From the NCBI RefSeq assembly GCF_001557535.2, contig NZ_CP014310.1:372001-436000 (forward strand): a stretch of DNA of 64,000 nucleotides. Direction: 5' to 3'. The position numbers were made by a program, and so were the translations under genes. Source of the stretch: Burkholderia sp. PAMC 26561. GTDB taxonomy: Bacteria > Pseudomonadota > Gammaproteobacteria > Burkholderiales > Burkholderiaceae. Under the pieces are notes generated by a model. The model had not been told where the DNA came from and ran no database searches. It saw nothing but the letters and a program-made list of their open reading frames with translations. This document shows positions 36,720-45,152 of this stretch, piece after piece; position 1 is the first letter of the stretch; each line of letters begins with the position of its first letter.

Positions 36720-37886
36720 ATGAACGACTTCACCGGTGTGTCGATCGTGGCAGCGGTCGAAGTGCCATACAGGCGGCATGCGGAGGCCGGCACCAGCACG
36801 GCGGGACTGCTTGCCCAGGCGGTGACGGCGGCGCTGGCGCAGGCGGGTCTGTCGGCAAAAGAAGTCGATGGGCTCGGCGTGGCGTCGTTCACGTTGCCGC
36901 CCGATCATGCGATCGATTTTGCGTGGCGCGCGGGCTTCACCGTGCGCTGGTGCATGGACGACTGCCATGGCGGCGCGAGCGGCATCAATCTGTTGCAGCA
37001 CGCCGCGCGAGCGATTCAGGCAGGCGACGCCCGCGCCATCGTGCTGGTCAGTGGCGATCATTTCGAGGCAGCGGATTTCACGACGCTGGTCGAGAACTAC
37101 AACGTGACAACGCGCACGCATCTCCGGCCACTGGATACGGGCGGCCCTAATCCGTTGTTCGCCATGCTCACCCAACGGCAAATGCGCGCCCTGCAATTGA
37201 CGCGCGAGGACTATGCCGCGCTATGCGTTGCGCAGCGTGAATGGGCGTCGATGAATCCGGCCGCCGTGTATCGCGCGCCCTTGACCCTGGAGGCGTACCT
37301 GGCCGCGCCGCTCGTTGCGGAGCCGCTCTGCCGCTTCGATTGCGTGCCGGTGGTGTCCGGGGCGAACGCCATCGTGCTGACGTCGTCGACCCATCCTTGT
37401 GCGGCGCGTGTGCCGGTTCGCATCCGTGCGCTGCGGGCCGCGTACAACGTCGATCATCAACACGGCGATGGTCTCGTGACCGGACTCGCCACGCTTCGCG
37501 AAGCCCTGTGGCGCGACGCCGATCTTCTTCCCGCCGATATGCATCTGGTGTCGGTCTACGACGACTATCCGTCGATGATCGTCGCTCAGTTGATCGACCT
37601 GGGTTTCGCGGGCGATCAACCGGATGCCGGCACCTTCATTCGTGAGCGCATCGCATCGCGCGATTTGCCCGTGAATACATCAGGCGGGCAGTTATCGGCG
37701 GGACAAGCGGGCGCTGCGGCAGGCATGCATGGACTCGTCGAGGCGATCACCCAGTTGCGCCATGAAGCGGGCGCGCGTCAGGTCGCGCGAGCGCGTTTCG
37801 CTGCGGTGAGCGGCTATGGCATGGTGCAGTATCGATACGGCATGTGTGCAAACGCCGTCGTGCTCGAAAGCGGTGTCACGCCATGA
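36720..37886 (+). CDS. Thiolase-superfamily protein (lipid-transfer/Ltp2-like, probable aldolase)
   Basis: This 388-residue member of the thiolase fold resembles the lipid-transfer-protein branch. The usual thiolase nucleophile motif is absent; the region reads DDCHGGASGINLLQHAARAI. The C-terminal loop is NTSGGQLSAGQAGAAAGMHG and the final motif GYGMVQYRYG replaces the standard C-x-G. In the studied Ltp2-DUF35 pairs such proteins cleave 3-hydroxyacyl-CoA side chains by retro-aldol reaction rather than thiolysis. The next gene encodes a DUF35 partner and overlaps it by four bases, which supports that reading. The substrate is unknown, but an acyl-CoA ligase gene lies immediately beyond. Confidence 0.75.
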   Translation: MNDFTGVSIVAAVEVPYRRHAEAGTSTAGLLAQAVTAALAQAGLSAKEVDGLGVASFTLPPDHAIDFAWRAGFTVRWCMDDCHGGASGINLLQHAARAIQAGDARAIVLVSGDHFEAADFTTLVENYNVTTRTHLRPLDTGGPNPLFAMLTQRQMRALQLTREDYAALCVAQREWASMNPAAVYRAPLTLEAYLAAPLVAEPLCRFDCVPVVSGANAIVLTSSTHPCAARVPVRIRALRAAYNVDHQHGDGLVTGLATLREALWRDADLLPADMHLVSVYDDYPSMIVAQLIDLGFAGDQPDAGTFIRERIASRDLPVNTSGGQLSAGQAGAAAGMHGLVEAITQLRHEAGARQVARARFAAVSGYGMVQYRYGMCANAVVLESGVTP

Positions 37887-38179
37887 ACGTCTTCGCTTGC
37901 ACGCTATGCGGTCAGTGCGATTTCCCACGCCGCCTGCTGTGCGCGCACTGCGGAAATGATCTATTCAATGAAGTCGATGCTGCCACAGGCCGTGTAGAAG
38001 AGGTCACGGTCCTGCATCATCGTGCCGGAAAACCGGGTAGTGAGATGACTTGTCTGGCGACCCTGTTGACGGATGCCGGCCCGCGTGTGATTGCGCGACT
38101 CGACCGCCCGCTCGCGCCCGGGACCGTCGTCGGCATTCAGTGCGAAAGCGACGGCGCGCTGGTCGCCTTCGCCCTGTAA
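37883..38179 (+). CDS. DUF35 OB-fold protein with rubredoxin-like zinc ribbon
   Basis: This 98-residue protein has an N-terminal zinc ribbon with four cysteines (CTLCGQCDFPRRLLCAHCG) and a C-terminal OB-fold (VEEVTVLHHRAG through GTVVGIQCESDGALVAFAL). DUF35 proteins are obligate partners of thiolase-like aldolases and acyltransferases. Its ATG overlaps the stop of the thiolase-like gene, so the two are made together. The final gene of this operon meets the acyl-CoA ligase gene tail to tail with no gap. Confidence 0.85.
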   Translation: MNVFACTLCGQCDFPRRLLCAHCGNDLFNEVDAATGRVEEVTVLHHRAGKPGSEMTCLATLLTDAGPRVIARLDRPLAPGTVVGIQCESDGALVAFAL

Positions 38180-39784
38180 TCAGCGTTTCTTCCACGCCCT
38201 CACGTCGAAGCAGTCCGGTGCGTTCAACGGGTCCGAGCCAAACGCCGCCAGTTGAGTCTTCTGCACCTTGTTCGTCGATGTCACCGGCAACGCGTCCACG
38301 AACGCAACGTAGCCCGGCGCCTTGTAATACGACAGCCGTTCCAGGCACCAGGCCTGCAACGCCCGGGCCGTCGCTTCGTTGCGTGCGGTTCCCGGGGCGA
38401 CGATCACGCACGCCAGCACTTCTTCATCGCGCAGGGCATCCGGCGCGGCGATCACGGCGGTCTGCTGTACATCGGGATGATCGAGCAGACACGCTTCCAC
38501 TTCCAGTGCCGCGATATTTTCGCCCGACCGGCGAATGATGTTCTTCTGCCGGTCGACAAAATGCAGGCTGCCGTCGTCGCCGCGACGCACGATGTCGCCG
38601 GTATGAAACCAGTCGTCCTGCCACGCAGCTTCGGTTGCCGCGTCGTCCTTCAGATAACCACGAAAAAATCCGCGACGCGGCTCCGGCCCTGCCCGACGCA
38701 CCAGCATGTGGCCCGGCACGCCTGGTTCGACCGCGTGTCCGTCCGCGTCGACCAGCTTCACTTCGATACCCGCACGCGGCCGGCCAAAGCATCGCGAGCC
38801 TGCATGACGCGGTTCGTGACTCGATGCAATCACGGCACCGCCGCCCGTCTCGGTCATTGCCCAGCCTTCGATCAGCGGGAAACCGAAGCGCTGTTCGAAG
38901 ACCTGTTGATGCTTCGGATCGACATTCGCGCCATAGCCGAATCGCACCGCGTAATTTACCGGCACGTCGTCCGTCAGCGCCAGCAGAATCGCGGGCATGA
39001 CGCCGAGATAATGCACGATCGTCGCGCCGCTTTGCACCACGTCCGTCCACCAGTTGCGCGGATGAAAGCGGTCGAGCTGGATCACGCATCCCGCCGACAA
39101 CACCATGGCCATGGTGGAACAGGCGAGGGCATTCATGTGGAACAGCGGCAGCGGCGTGATCAGCCGTTCGACGCCGGCACGGACCTCGCACAGTCCACCT
39201 TCCGTGATGTACGACTCGCCAATGGAGAGGAAATAGCGGTTGTCGAGAAGGCATCCCTTGGGCTTGCCCGTGGTGCCGGAGGTGTAGAGCAGCGCGCATT
39301 CATCGTCGATGGAAGGCGGCGACCCGGACGCAGCGGTGGGTTGAATGACAGGCAGCGTTGGCGAGTTGGCATCGGCGAGAGGCAGCTTGCCATCGAGCGC
39401 GGCACGGAGCAGGTCCAGCGTGGATTCGATCCCGACCGCCAGAACGATTTCGCTGTGTTCCGCCACGTACGCAATGTCGTGTGCCCGGGCGTCGGCATTC
39501 AGTGGCACGACGCTCACACCGAGCGCGTTGAGCGCGAAGAAATGAACGAAGAATTCGGGACGATTCTCCATCAACAGGGCGACGCGCATGCCTTTGCCAT
39601 AGCCCGCATCGCGATATAGCGCAACCTGCTCGTCGATCCACGCAAGCATCTCTCCATAGCGCACGGTCAGTGCTTCGGCGCTTGCGTAATGCTTGCGCGC
39701 GGAGGCGGGGATATGCAGGAAATCGTTGTCCGGGAATTGCCGTGCGGTGTGTTTGAATGCCAGATAAGGCGAAGTCGGTGTCAT
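38180..39784 (-). CDS. AMP-forming acyl-CoA synthetase/ligase
   Basis: This 534-residue member of the ANL superfamily activates a carboxylic acid to its CoA thioester via an acyl-AMP. The P-loop LLYTSGTTGKPKG, the A5 motif GWAMTETGGG, the hinge WFHTGDIVRRGDDG and the catalytic lysine near the end (TSTNKVQKTQL) are present. ATG 39784 (MTPTSPYLAFKHTARQFP) is chosen; a GTG at 39835 is in frame. It lies downstream of the luciferase-family oxygenase gene on the same strand (76-bp gap) and is presumably transcribed from the 41.0 kb promoter. It could feed the thiolase-like aldolase encoded next to it on the other strand. Confidence 0.87.
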   Translation of the reverse strand: MTPTSPYLAFKHTARQFPDNDFLHIPASARKHYASAEALTVRYGEMLAWIDEQVALYRDAGYGKGMRVALLMENRPEFFVHFFALNALGVSVVPLNADARAHDIAYVAEHSEIVLAVGIESTLDLLRAALDGKLPLADANSPTLPVIQPTAASGSPPSIDDECALLYTSGTTGKPKGCLLDNRYFLSIGESYITEGGLCEVRAGVERLITPLPLFHMNALACSTMAMVLSAGCVIQLDRFHPRNWWTDVVQSGATIVHYLGVMPAILLALTDDVPVNYAVRFGYGANVDPKHQQVFEQRFGFPLIEGWAMTETGGGAVIASSHEPRHAGSRCFGRPRAGIEVKLVDADGHAVEPGVPGHMLVRRAGPEPRRGFFRGYLKDDAATEAAWQDDWFHTGDIVRRGDDGSLHFVDRQKNIIRRSGENIAALEVEACLLDHPDVQQTAVIAAPDALRDEEVLACVIVAPGTARNEATARALQAWCLERLSYYKAPGYVAFVDALPVTSTNKVQKTQLAAFGSDPLNAPDCFDVRAWKKR

Positions 39785-39860
39785 TACGTATGAAGTGTCC
39801 GGACGAGCGCTTTCCCTGACCGGTACGTATTGCACGGTCCAAAAACGCTCCAGTTAAAGT

Positions 39861-40967
39861 TCAGTCGTGATCGTGGCGCAAGCCCGCTTCGCGCATCAGC
39901 GGCAGGATCCGTTCGCAGAAGAAAGGCAGTTCATCGGCATAGTTGACGAATGTCAGTGCTGCACCGGCGAAACCGCTTGCGTGGATCTTGATGAGTTCAT
40001 CGACTATATGCACGGGCGTCCCGACCAGCGGAAAGCTACCGGTGCCCGCCGCAAAACGCTGGCGGTACTCGGTAAAAGCGCGGTAGTCATGGCTGTTGCT
40101 GAAGCCCTTCTTCTGCTTCATGTGATAGTCGAGCGCCGCTTCGTCGGTCTGCTCCACCGAGTATCGATGGTAATAATCCTGCGCTTCCTGAGCCGTCTCG
40201 CGACACACGACATGCGCCACCGTGTACACGCCAATATCACGCCCCGCTGCCTGTGCACGCGCGCGAATGTCCCTGACGTGTTCGCGCCCGGCGTCCAGTT
40301 CGGAGAAGGTGGTGAACAGGTAGTCGCAGTACTGCGCGGCGAAGTCGCGGCCCGGCGCGCCGAACGCGGCGTTCATCGTGACCGGACGCGGCGCCTGCAA
40401 TGGCACCGGTCGAGAGATAGCGCCTTTCAACTGATAGAACGCGCCATTGAAGTCGAAGGGTTCGGCCGACGTATAGAGCTCCATCAGTACGTCGGACCAT
40501 TCCGCCGCCTGTTTGTAGGCCTCCGGATTAAGCTTCACGCCGAACATGTCGAATTCGTCGGGATTCCACCCGCACACAATGTTCAGGCCAACGCGACCAT
40601 GACTGATGTGATCGATGGTCGCCAGTGCTTTCGCCGCGTAGATCGGATGCACGAGCGGCACGTGCACGGTCGAAAACAACGCAATACGCCGCGTGACCGC
40701 TGCCAGTGCGGCGGCGAACGTAAAGGTCTCGAACGACCACTCCCGCACGTGCGTCGTACCACCGAAGCCGCGCCAGCGAGCGATCGGGAGGAAGAAATCC
40801 ATGCCGCCTTCATCTGCTGCAATCGCCGCGCGCTGCACGTCGTCCCAGGTGGCGCGCCATTGCTCGGGCACGGTCGTGAATGAAAGGCCGCGATCCGCGT
40901 TGGCTGCGAAGACGCCGAGCTTGAACGGGTGAGCGTGTCGCATGGGATTCGCGATCAGTTCGGTCAA
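39861..40967 (-). CDS. LLM-class (luciferase-like) flavin monooxygenase, RutA-like
   Basis: This 368-residue FMN-dependent oxygenase has a TIM-barrel luciferase fold. It resembles RutA and dimethyl-sulfide monooxygenases: GVFAANADRGLSFTTVPEQW, MDFFLPIARWRGFGG, ATIDHISHGRVGLNIVCGWN and RPVTMNAAFGAPGRDFAAQY. I chose TTG 40967, which has AAGGAG six bases upstream; ATG 40943 is the alternative. Frames starting further up would overlap the promoter and operator at 41003-41031. Such enzymes oxygenate ring amides or open heterocycles with reduced FMN, so it may share the reductase at 26850. The substrate is unknown. Confidence 0.85.
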   Translation of the reverse strand: MTELIANPMRHAHPFKLGVFAANADRGLSFTTVPEQWRATWDDVQRAAIAADEGGMDFFLPIARWRGFGGTTHVREWSFETFTFAAALAAVTRRIALFSTVHVPLVHPIYAAKALATIDHISHGRVGLNIVCGWNPDEFDMFGVKLNPEAYKQAAEWSDVLMELYTSAEPFDFNGAFYQLKGAISRPVPLQAPRPVTMNAAFGAPGRDFAAQYCDYLFTTFSELDAGREHVRDIRARAQAAGRDIGVYTVAHVVCRETAQEAQDYYHRYSVEQTDEAALDYHMKQKKGFSNSHDYRAFTEYRQRFAAGTGSFPLVGTPVHIVDELIKIHASGFAGAALTFVNYADELPFFCERILPLMREAGLRHDHD

Positions 40968-41002
40968 GACAGGCTCCTTGCGAGCAAAATTGGTATTGAA
41001 GA

Positions 41003-41031
41003 ATACTGAATTCAGAAAAATCACATGTCAA
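41003..41031 (-). promoter_or_regulatory. Promoter with CTGAATTCAG operator (minus strand)
   Basis: On the minus strand TTGACA (complement of 41026-41031), 17 bases and CAGTAT (complement of 41003-41008) form a good sigma70 promoter. The palindrome CTGAATTCAG (41006-41015) lies across the -10 region. It drives the luciferase-family oxygenase and acyl-CoA ligase genes. Confidence 0.7.
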
Positions 41032-41379
41032 GGACTGCGTGCAATGCGTTGCGTCTGTACGAACAACGATCGTTTCGGGGTATGGCGCGCGCAAATAAAG
41101 CGTACTGCGATGCACGCCGTGCACAAGCCCGTTCCGCTATGACGGGCAGCACGTGGCGGGTCCGGGGACCGGCGCCTGAGGCCCGGGCGCGGCGTATATC
41201 AGACGAAAAAAACGCTCATTTATATAGGGTATTGAAAAATCCTTTCCCTACGAAACCCTGTACTTCGCATGCATTCACCAGCCGACCAAGACGGCGACGA
41301 GCCGCTTCCTATTCGCATGTCTCACCCGGGTTGGCACCGTCATTAGATGGCTTTGCCAAAAAACAATTTTGGCAAGTTC
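41032..41379. other. Intergenic between divergent operator promoters
   Basis: About 350 bp without a supported gene, between the minus-strand promoter at 41.0 kb and the plus-strand promoter at 41.4 kb. Confidence 0.4.
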
Positions 41380-41419
41380 TTGACGTCCGATTTTTACTGA
41401 AATAATCTGAATTCAGAAT
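41380..41419 (+). promoter_or_regulatory. Promoter TTGACG-N17-TAATCT with palindromic operator
   Basis: TTGACG at 41380-41385, 17-base spacer and TAATCT at 41403-41408 overlap the palindrome TCTGAATTCAGAAT (41406-41419). It drives the porin gene and probably the solute-binding protein, SDR and hydrolase genes. The leader to the porin GTG is about 135 bases. Confidence 0.78.
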
Positions 41420-41550
41420 GTTGATAGACCGCCAACATTCCGCATTCCGAAGGCCGTCGCTCGATGACTTACGCGACGCACCAATTTCAATTGAAGTCAT
41501 TGAGTCAAGCAACGACGTCATACACCCTTCGATCTTTTAACGGAACCCAA

Positions 41551-42672
41551 GTGAAAACTCCTCTTATTGCTGCATCGCTTGCTGCGTTGTGCGCGAGCGG
41601 ATCAGTCTGCGCGCAGAGCAGCGTGACGCTGTACGGCATCATCGATGAAGGCCTGACGTTTTCGAACAATCAGTTGGGCAACAAGTCGTACCAGATGCAA
41701 AGCGGTATTTCGCAGGGTAGCCGCTGGGGCTTGCAGGGCACGGAAGATCTGGGTGGCGGGCTGTCCGCGGTGTTCCGTTTGGAGAATGGCTTCGATATCA
41801 ACTCGGGCAAGTTGCTGCAGCAAAGCCGCATGTTCGGGCGCGCCGCTTACGTCGGGCTCGCAAGCAAGACGCTCGGCACCGTGACGCTCGGGCGGCAGAA
41901 CGAACTGATGGGCGACTACGTCGGCCTGTACACGGCAAACGGCAACTGGGGCATCCTGTTCCCGCACCCGGGCGATCTCGACAACACGGGTATCGACTTC
42001 CGTATCAATAACGCGGTGCGCTATACCTCGCCGATCATCGCGGGCATCCAGGCTTCGGCACTGTATGGATTTGGCAACGTTTCAGGCGCCGTCAATCGCG
42101 ACGCGGTGAAATCCGTTGGCGTCAAATATGCGGGCGGCCCAATCGCGCTGGCTGCGGCATTCACGTCGATCGATCATCCTGCGGAAGCGGTGTCCGAAGG
42201 CGTGTGGACACCGACCAATGTGGTCGATGGAAACTACGGCATTGCAGCAACGCGCTATCAGTCGTTCGGCGTGAGTGGGCAGTACTCGTTCGGGAAGGCG
42301 AAGATCAGCGCCGACTACACGAACACGAAATTTCTCGGACTCGACCCGACGCTCGGCGCGAAGATCGGCGGCCACGCAAGCTTTAGCGTGTATGAAGTGG
42401 TGGCCAGCTATTTCGTGACGCCATCGCTGCAACTTGGTACGGGTTACAGCTATACGCAAGGGGACGTTTCGGTGACGTCGGCTAAACCGAAATATCATAA
42501 TGTCGACGCCATCGTCGATTATTACCTCTCAAAGCGCACCGATACCTACTTGCAGGCAACCTACATGCATGCGGCCGGCGACGCTCAGTACGCGGACCTT
42601 GGGCCGGTGCTGCAGCGTTCGAGTACGCCGAATCAGGTGGAAGTGCGACTGGGGTTGCGGCACCGGTTCTAA
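41551..42672 (+). CDS. Outer-membrane porin (Burkholderiales OmpC/gram-negative porin type)
   Basis: This 373-residue general porin has a cleavable signal peptide (KTPLIAASLAALCASGSVCA, cut before QSSVTLYG), which argues for the GTG start at 41551 rather than the ATG 87 bases upstream. The start of the mature chain (SVTLYGIIDEGLTF), the loop pattern SRWGLQGTEDLGGGLSAVFR, GRAAYVGLASKTLGTVTLGR and the C-terminal VEVRLGLRHRF with final Phe are typical of 16-stranded trimeric porins. Its own operator-controlled promoter implies that it admits the pathway's substrate across the outer membrane. Confidence 0.93.
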   Translation: MKTPLIAASLAALCASGSVCAQSSVTLYGIIDEGLTFSNNQLGNKSYQMQSGISQGSRWGLQGTEDLGGGLSAVFRLENGFDINSGKLLQQSRMFGRAAYVGLASKTLGTVTLGRQNELMGDYVGLYTANGNWGILFPHPGDLDNTGIDFRINNAVRYTSPIIAGIQASALYGFGNVSGAVNRDAVKSVGVKYAGGPIALAAAFTSIDHPAEAVSEGVWTPTNVVDGNYGIAATRYQSFGVSGQYSFGKAKISADYTNTKFLGLDPTLGAKIGGHASFSVYEVVASYFVTPSLQLGTGYSYTQGDVSVTSAKPKYHNVDAIVDYYLSKRTDTYLQATYMHAAGDAQYADLGPVLQRSSTPNQVEVRLGLRHRF

Positions 42673-42823
42673 AGCCGGCGGGCGCACTCAGGTCACCCCC
42701 ACTTTTGCTTCTGTTATTGGCCGTCAATAATCAAGGCTTGCAGGTCGCGTAACGCTCCACATCCAAACGCTGCGCGCGCTATCCCTTCTACATCCGGCGT
42801 ATTGCCGGGACACAGGAGTATCG

Positions 42824-44377
42824 ATGGACAGTTTCGAGATCGACGCGAAGCGCAGGCAACTGCTGCTGGGTTCACTGGCGGCAGGCGCAGGGCTGATCCT
42901 GCCGTGGGACATCGCGCGGGCGCAAGGTCAGGCGAGCGATGAGGTATTGAACATCGCCTATATCTCCGACGTGCCGACGTGGGACCCGACGGCGATCACC
43001 GTGCCGCAGGCGCAGTCGATTTATGAAACCGTCTTCGATTCGCCGTTGCGCTACTCGGCCAAGCTCGCACTCGAGGCGCGCCAGATCACGGCTTGGAAGT
43101 GGCAGGACAAGACGGCGCAACGACTCGAAATCACGTTGCGCGACGACATATTTTTCCACGATGGCTCGAAGCTGACGACCGTCGACCTGAAGTACAGCCT
43201 GCACGATCGCCCGGCGGCCGACAAGAAGCTCGCGGTCGGCGGCATGTTCCAGACGCTGACGGACGTCGAGATCATTTCTCCTACGCGCGCCGTGCTCGTG
43301 TATGCAAAGCCGACACCGGCCGCGCCGATCTATCTCGCGTTTCTCGCGGGGTACATCTTGCCGAAGGCGTATATGGAGAAGGTCGGCAGTGACGGCTTCC
43401 AGACGAAACCCGTGGGCGCGGGGCCGTACAAACTGGTCGATTACCAGCGTGGTTCGCGCATCGTGCTCGAAGCCTTCGACAAATACTGGGGCGGCGTCCC
43501 CAGCATCAGGAACGTCACGTTCCAGATCACCACGGAGCCGTCGGCCCGCGTGGCGGCGGTCGAATCGGGGCGGGCCAGTATCGCCGTGCAGATTCCGTTG
43601 CGCGAGGCGCAGCGTCTTGCGAAGACTCCGGGTATTACGACGAAGATCTATCCGTACAGCGAAATCTACATGCTTCGGATGCCGAACTACGTCAAGCCTT
43701 TCGACGACGAAAACGTGCGGGCGGCGATGCACTACGCCATCGATACCGCCGCGCTTTCCAAAGCGTTCTACGGCGGCGAAGCCGTGCCCTTGTCGGTGAC
43801 GGCGACGCCCGGTTCTCCCGCCGACGTGCCCGGTTTCAAGATCGGCTTCGATCCGCAAAAGGCGATTGCCGCGCTGGCGAAGTCCGGCTATGGCCCGAAC
43901 AAGCCGGTGAAAATTCCGTTCCTAACGACCAACGGCACCTTCCCGAGCGATTACGACATGGCACGCGCCATCGCGGGGATGTGGCAGAAGGTTGGCATCC
44001 AGGCGGATCTCACGCAGACCACGATGGCGAAAGTCATCGGCGAGATCCAGGCGACGAAGATGAGCGGCGTGCTGCTGTATAGCTGGGCCAATGCGACTGG
44101 CGATCCGGAGAACTACACCGGCCGCATTCTTGATCCGCGGCTGCGTTTCTCGGCGTGGAAAGACGATGCGCTCGCACCGCGCGTCGAAGCGCTGATGACC
44201 GAAGTCGATGAACAAAAGCGCATGGCCGGATATCGGGCGCTGGGGCAGGAAGCGTCGGAAAAGTCATGGGTCGTGCCGCTGCTGCAGGCAGTGACGACGA
44301 TTGCGTACCGTTCGAATATCGATGTGAAAACCTTCAACAGCGGCTATATCCTGCCGGTCGAATACAAGCGCAAATGA
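42824..44377 (+). CDS. ABC transporter solute-binding protein, SBP_bac_5 (DppA-like) family
   Basis: This 517-residue periplasmic protein carries a twin-Arg-like or Sec signal (KRRQLLLGSLAAGAGLILPW then DIARAQG). The family pattern includes DPTAITVPQAQSIYETVFDS, FHDGSKLTTVDLKYSL, GAGPYKLVDYQRGSRIVLEA and PFDDENVRAAMHYAIDTAAL. It should serve the permeases and ATPase encoded at 31996-35894, which lack a binding protein of their own. An AGGAG ribosome site precedes the ATG. It follows the porin gene by 151 bp and is probably co-transcribed. The ligand is unknown. Confidence 0.9.
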   Translation: MDSFEIDAKRRQLLLGSLAAGAGLILPWDIARAQGQASDEVLNIAYISDVPTWDPTAITVPQAQSIYETVFDSPLRYSAKLALEARQITAWKWQDKTAQRLEITLRDDIFFHDGSKLTTVDLKYSLHDRPAADKKLAVGGMFQTLTDVEIISPTRAVLVYAKPTPAAPIYLAFLAGYILPKAYMEKVGSDGFQTKPVGAGPYKLVDYQRGSRIVLEAFDKYWGGVPSIRNVTFQITTEPSARVAAVESGRASIAVQIPLREAQRLAKTPGITTKIYPYSEIYMLRMPNYVKPFDDENVRAAMHYAIDTAALSKAFYGGEAVPLSVTATPGSPADVPGFKIGFDPQKAIAALAKSGYGPNKPVKIPFLTTNGTFPSDYDMARAIAGMWQKVGIQADLTQTTMAKVIGEIQATKMSGVLLYSWANATGDPENYTGRILDPRLRFSAWKDDALAPRVEALMTEVDEQKRMAGYRALGQEASEKSWVVPLLQAVTTIAYRSNIDVKTFNSGYILPVEYKRK

Positions 44378-44406
44378 GCTGATCCGGCAACAACCAGGAG
44401 CTTGCG

Positions 44407-45123
44407 ATGCAGATTCAAGATTCCGTCGCCTTCGTGTCCGGCGCCAATCGTGGCGTGGGCGCGCAGTTCGTGACGAGTTTGCTTGCGGGCGGGGCGCGGC
44501 GCGTCTATGCCGCGGCGCGCGACGTGAACGCACTGAGCGTGAACGATCCGCGCGTGGTCCCCGTGACGCTCGACGTGACCGACCCACGGCAGGTGGCGCA
44601 CGCGGCGTCGCTTGCCGGCGACGTCACGCTGCTGGTCAACAACGCGGGCATCAACCGGCTTGAACGCGCGATCGTTCCCCGCGACGGGGACGCGGCGCGG
44701 GCCGAGATGGAAGTGAATTACTTCGGTACGCTCGCCATGTGCCGCGCGTTCACGCCCGCGCTGATCGCCAATCACGGCGCCGTTGTCAACATGCTGTCGG
44801 TCCTTGCGCGTGTCGCGTTACCGATGATGGGTTCGCTGTGTGCATCGAAAGCGGCCGCGTTGCGCATGACCGAATGCCTGCGCGCAGAACTTGCGGCGCA
44901 TGATGTGCGCGTGCTCGCCGTGCTGCCCGGTGCGATCGATACCGACATGAGCCGCGATTTTCCACCGCCGAAGCTGGCTGTCACGGAAGTCGTCGATGCC
45001 GTGTTCGCCGCGCTCGGAGTCGGCCCCGACGAGGTCTACGTCGGTGCGATGGCGCAGGGCGTGGGCGCGGGTTTGGCAGCGGATCGCGAGGCGGTACAGA
45101 ATCAGTTTGCGGGTTATCTTTGA
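44407..45123 (+). CDS. SDR-family protein lacking the catalytic tyrosine
   Basis: This 238-residue classical short-chain dehydrogenase/reductase has the dinucleotide motif (VSGANRGVGAQFV) and NNAG (LLVNNAGINR). The catalytic Ser is in VVNMLSVLARV. At the position of the catalytic Tyr, 13 residues after that Ser, the protein has Leu: GSLCASKAA where YxxxK would be expected. The Lys remains. It may bind NAD(P) without normal redox catalysis, or use another residue. An AGGAG site precedes the ATG at 44407. It follows the binding-protein gene by 29 bp and precedes the hydrolase fusion by 29 bp. Confidence 0.85.
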   Translation: MQIQDSVAFVSGANRGVGAQFVTSLLAGGARRVYAAARDVNALSVNDPRVVPVTLDVTDPRQVAHAASLAGDVTLLVNNAGINRLERAIVPRDGDAARAEMEVNYFGTLAMCRAFTPALIANHGAVVNMLSVLARVALPMMGSLCASKAAALRMTECLRAELAAHDVRVLAVLPGAIDTDMSRDFPPPKLAVTEVVDAVFAALGVGPDEVYVGAMAQGVGAGLAADREAVQNQFAGYL

Positions 45124-45152
45124 ATGTCCAGGGATTGGCAAGGAGAGAGATG

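Noticed and set aside
40968..41024. Luciferase-family oxygenase start further upstream at about 41024
   Set aside because: It would overlap the promoter and operator at 41003-41031. TTG 40967 has an AAGGAG site at proper spacing.
41464..41550. Porin start at ATG 41464
   Set aside because: It would place 29 residues before a textbook signal peptide. GTG 41551 puts the signal peptide at the N-terminus.
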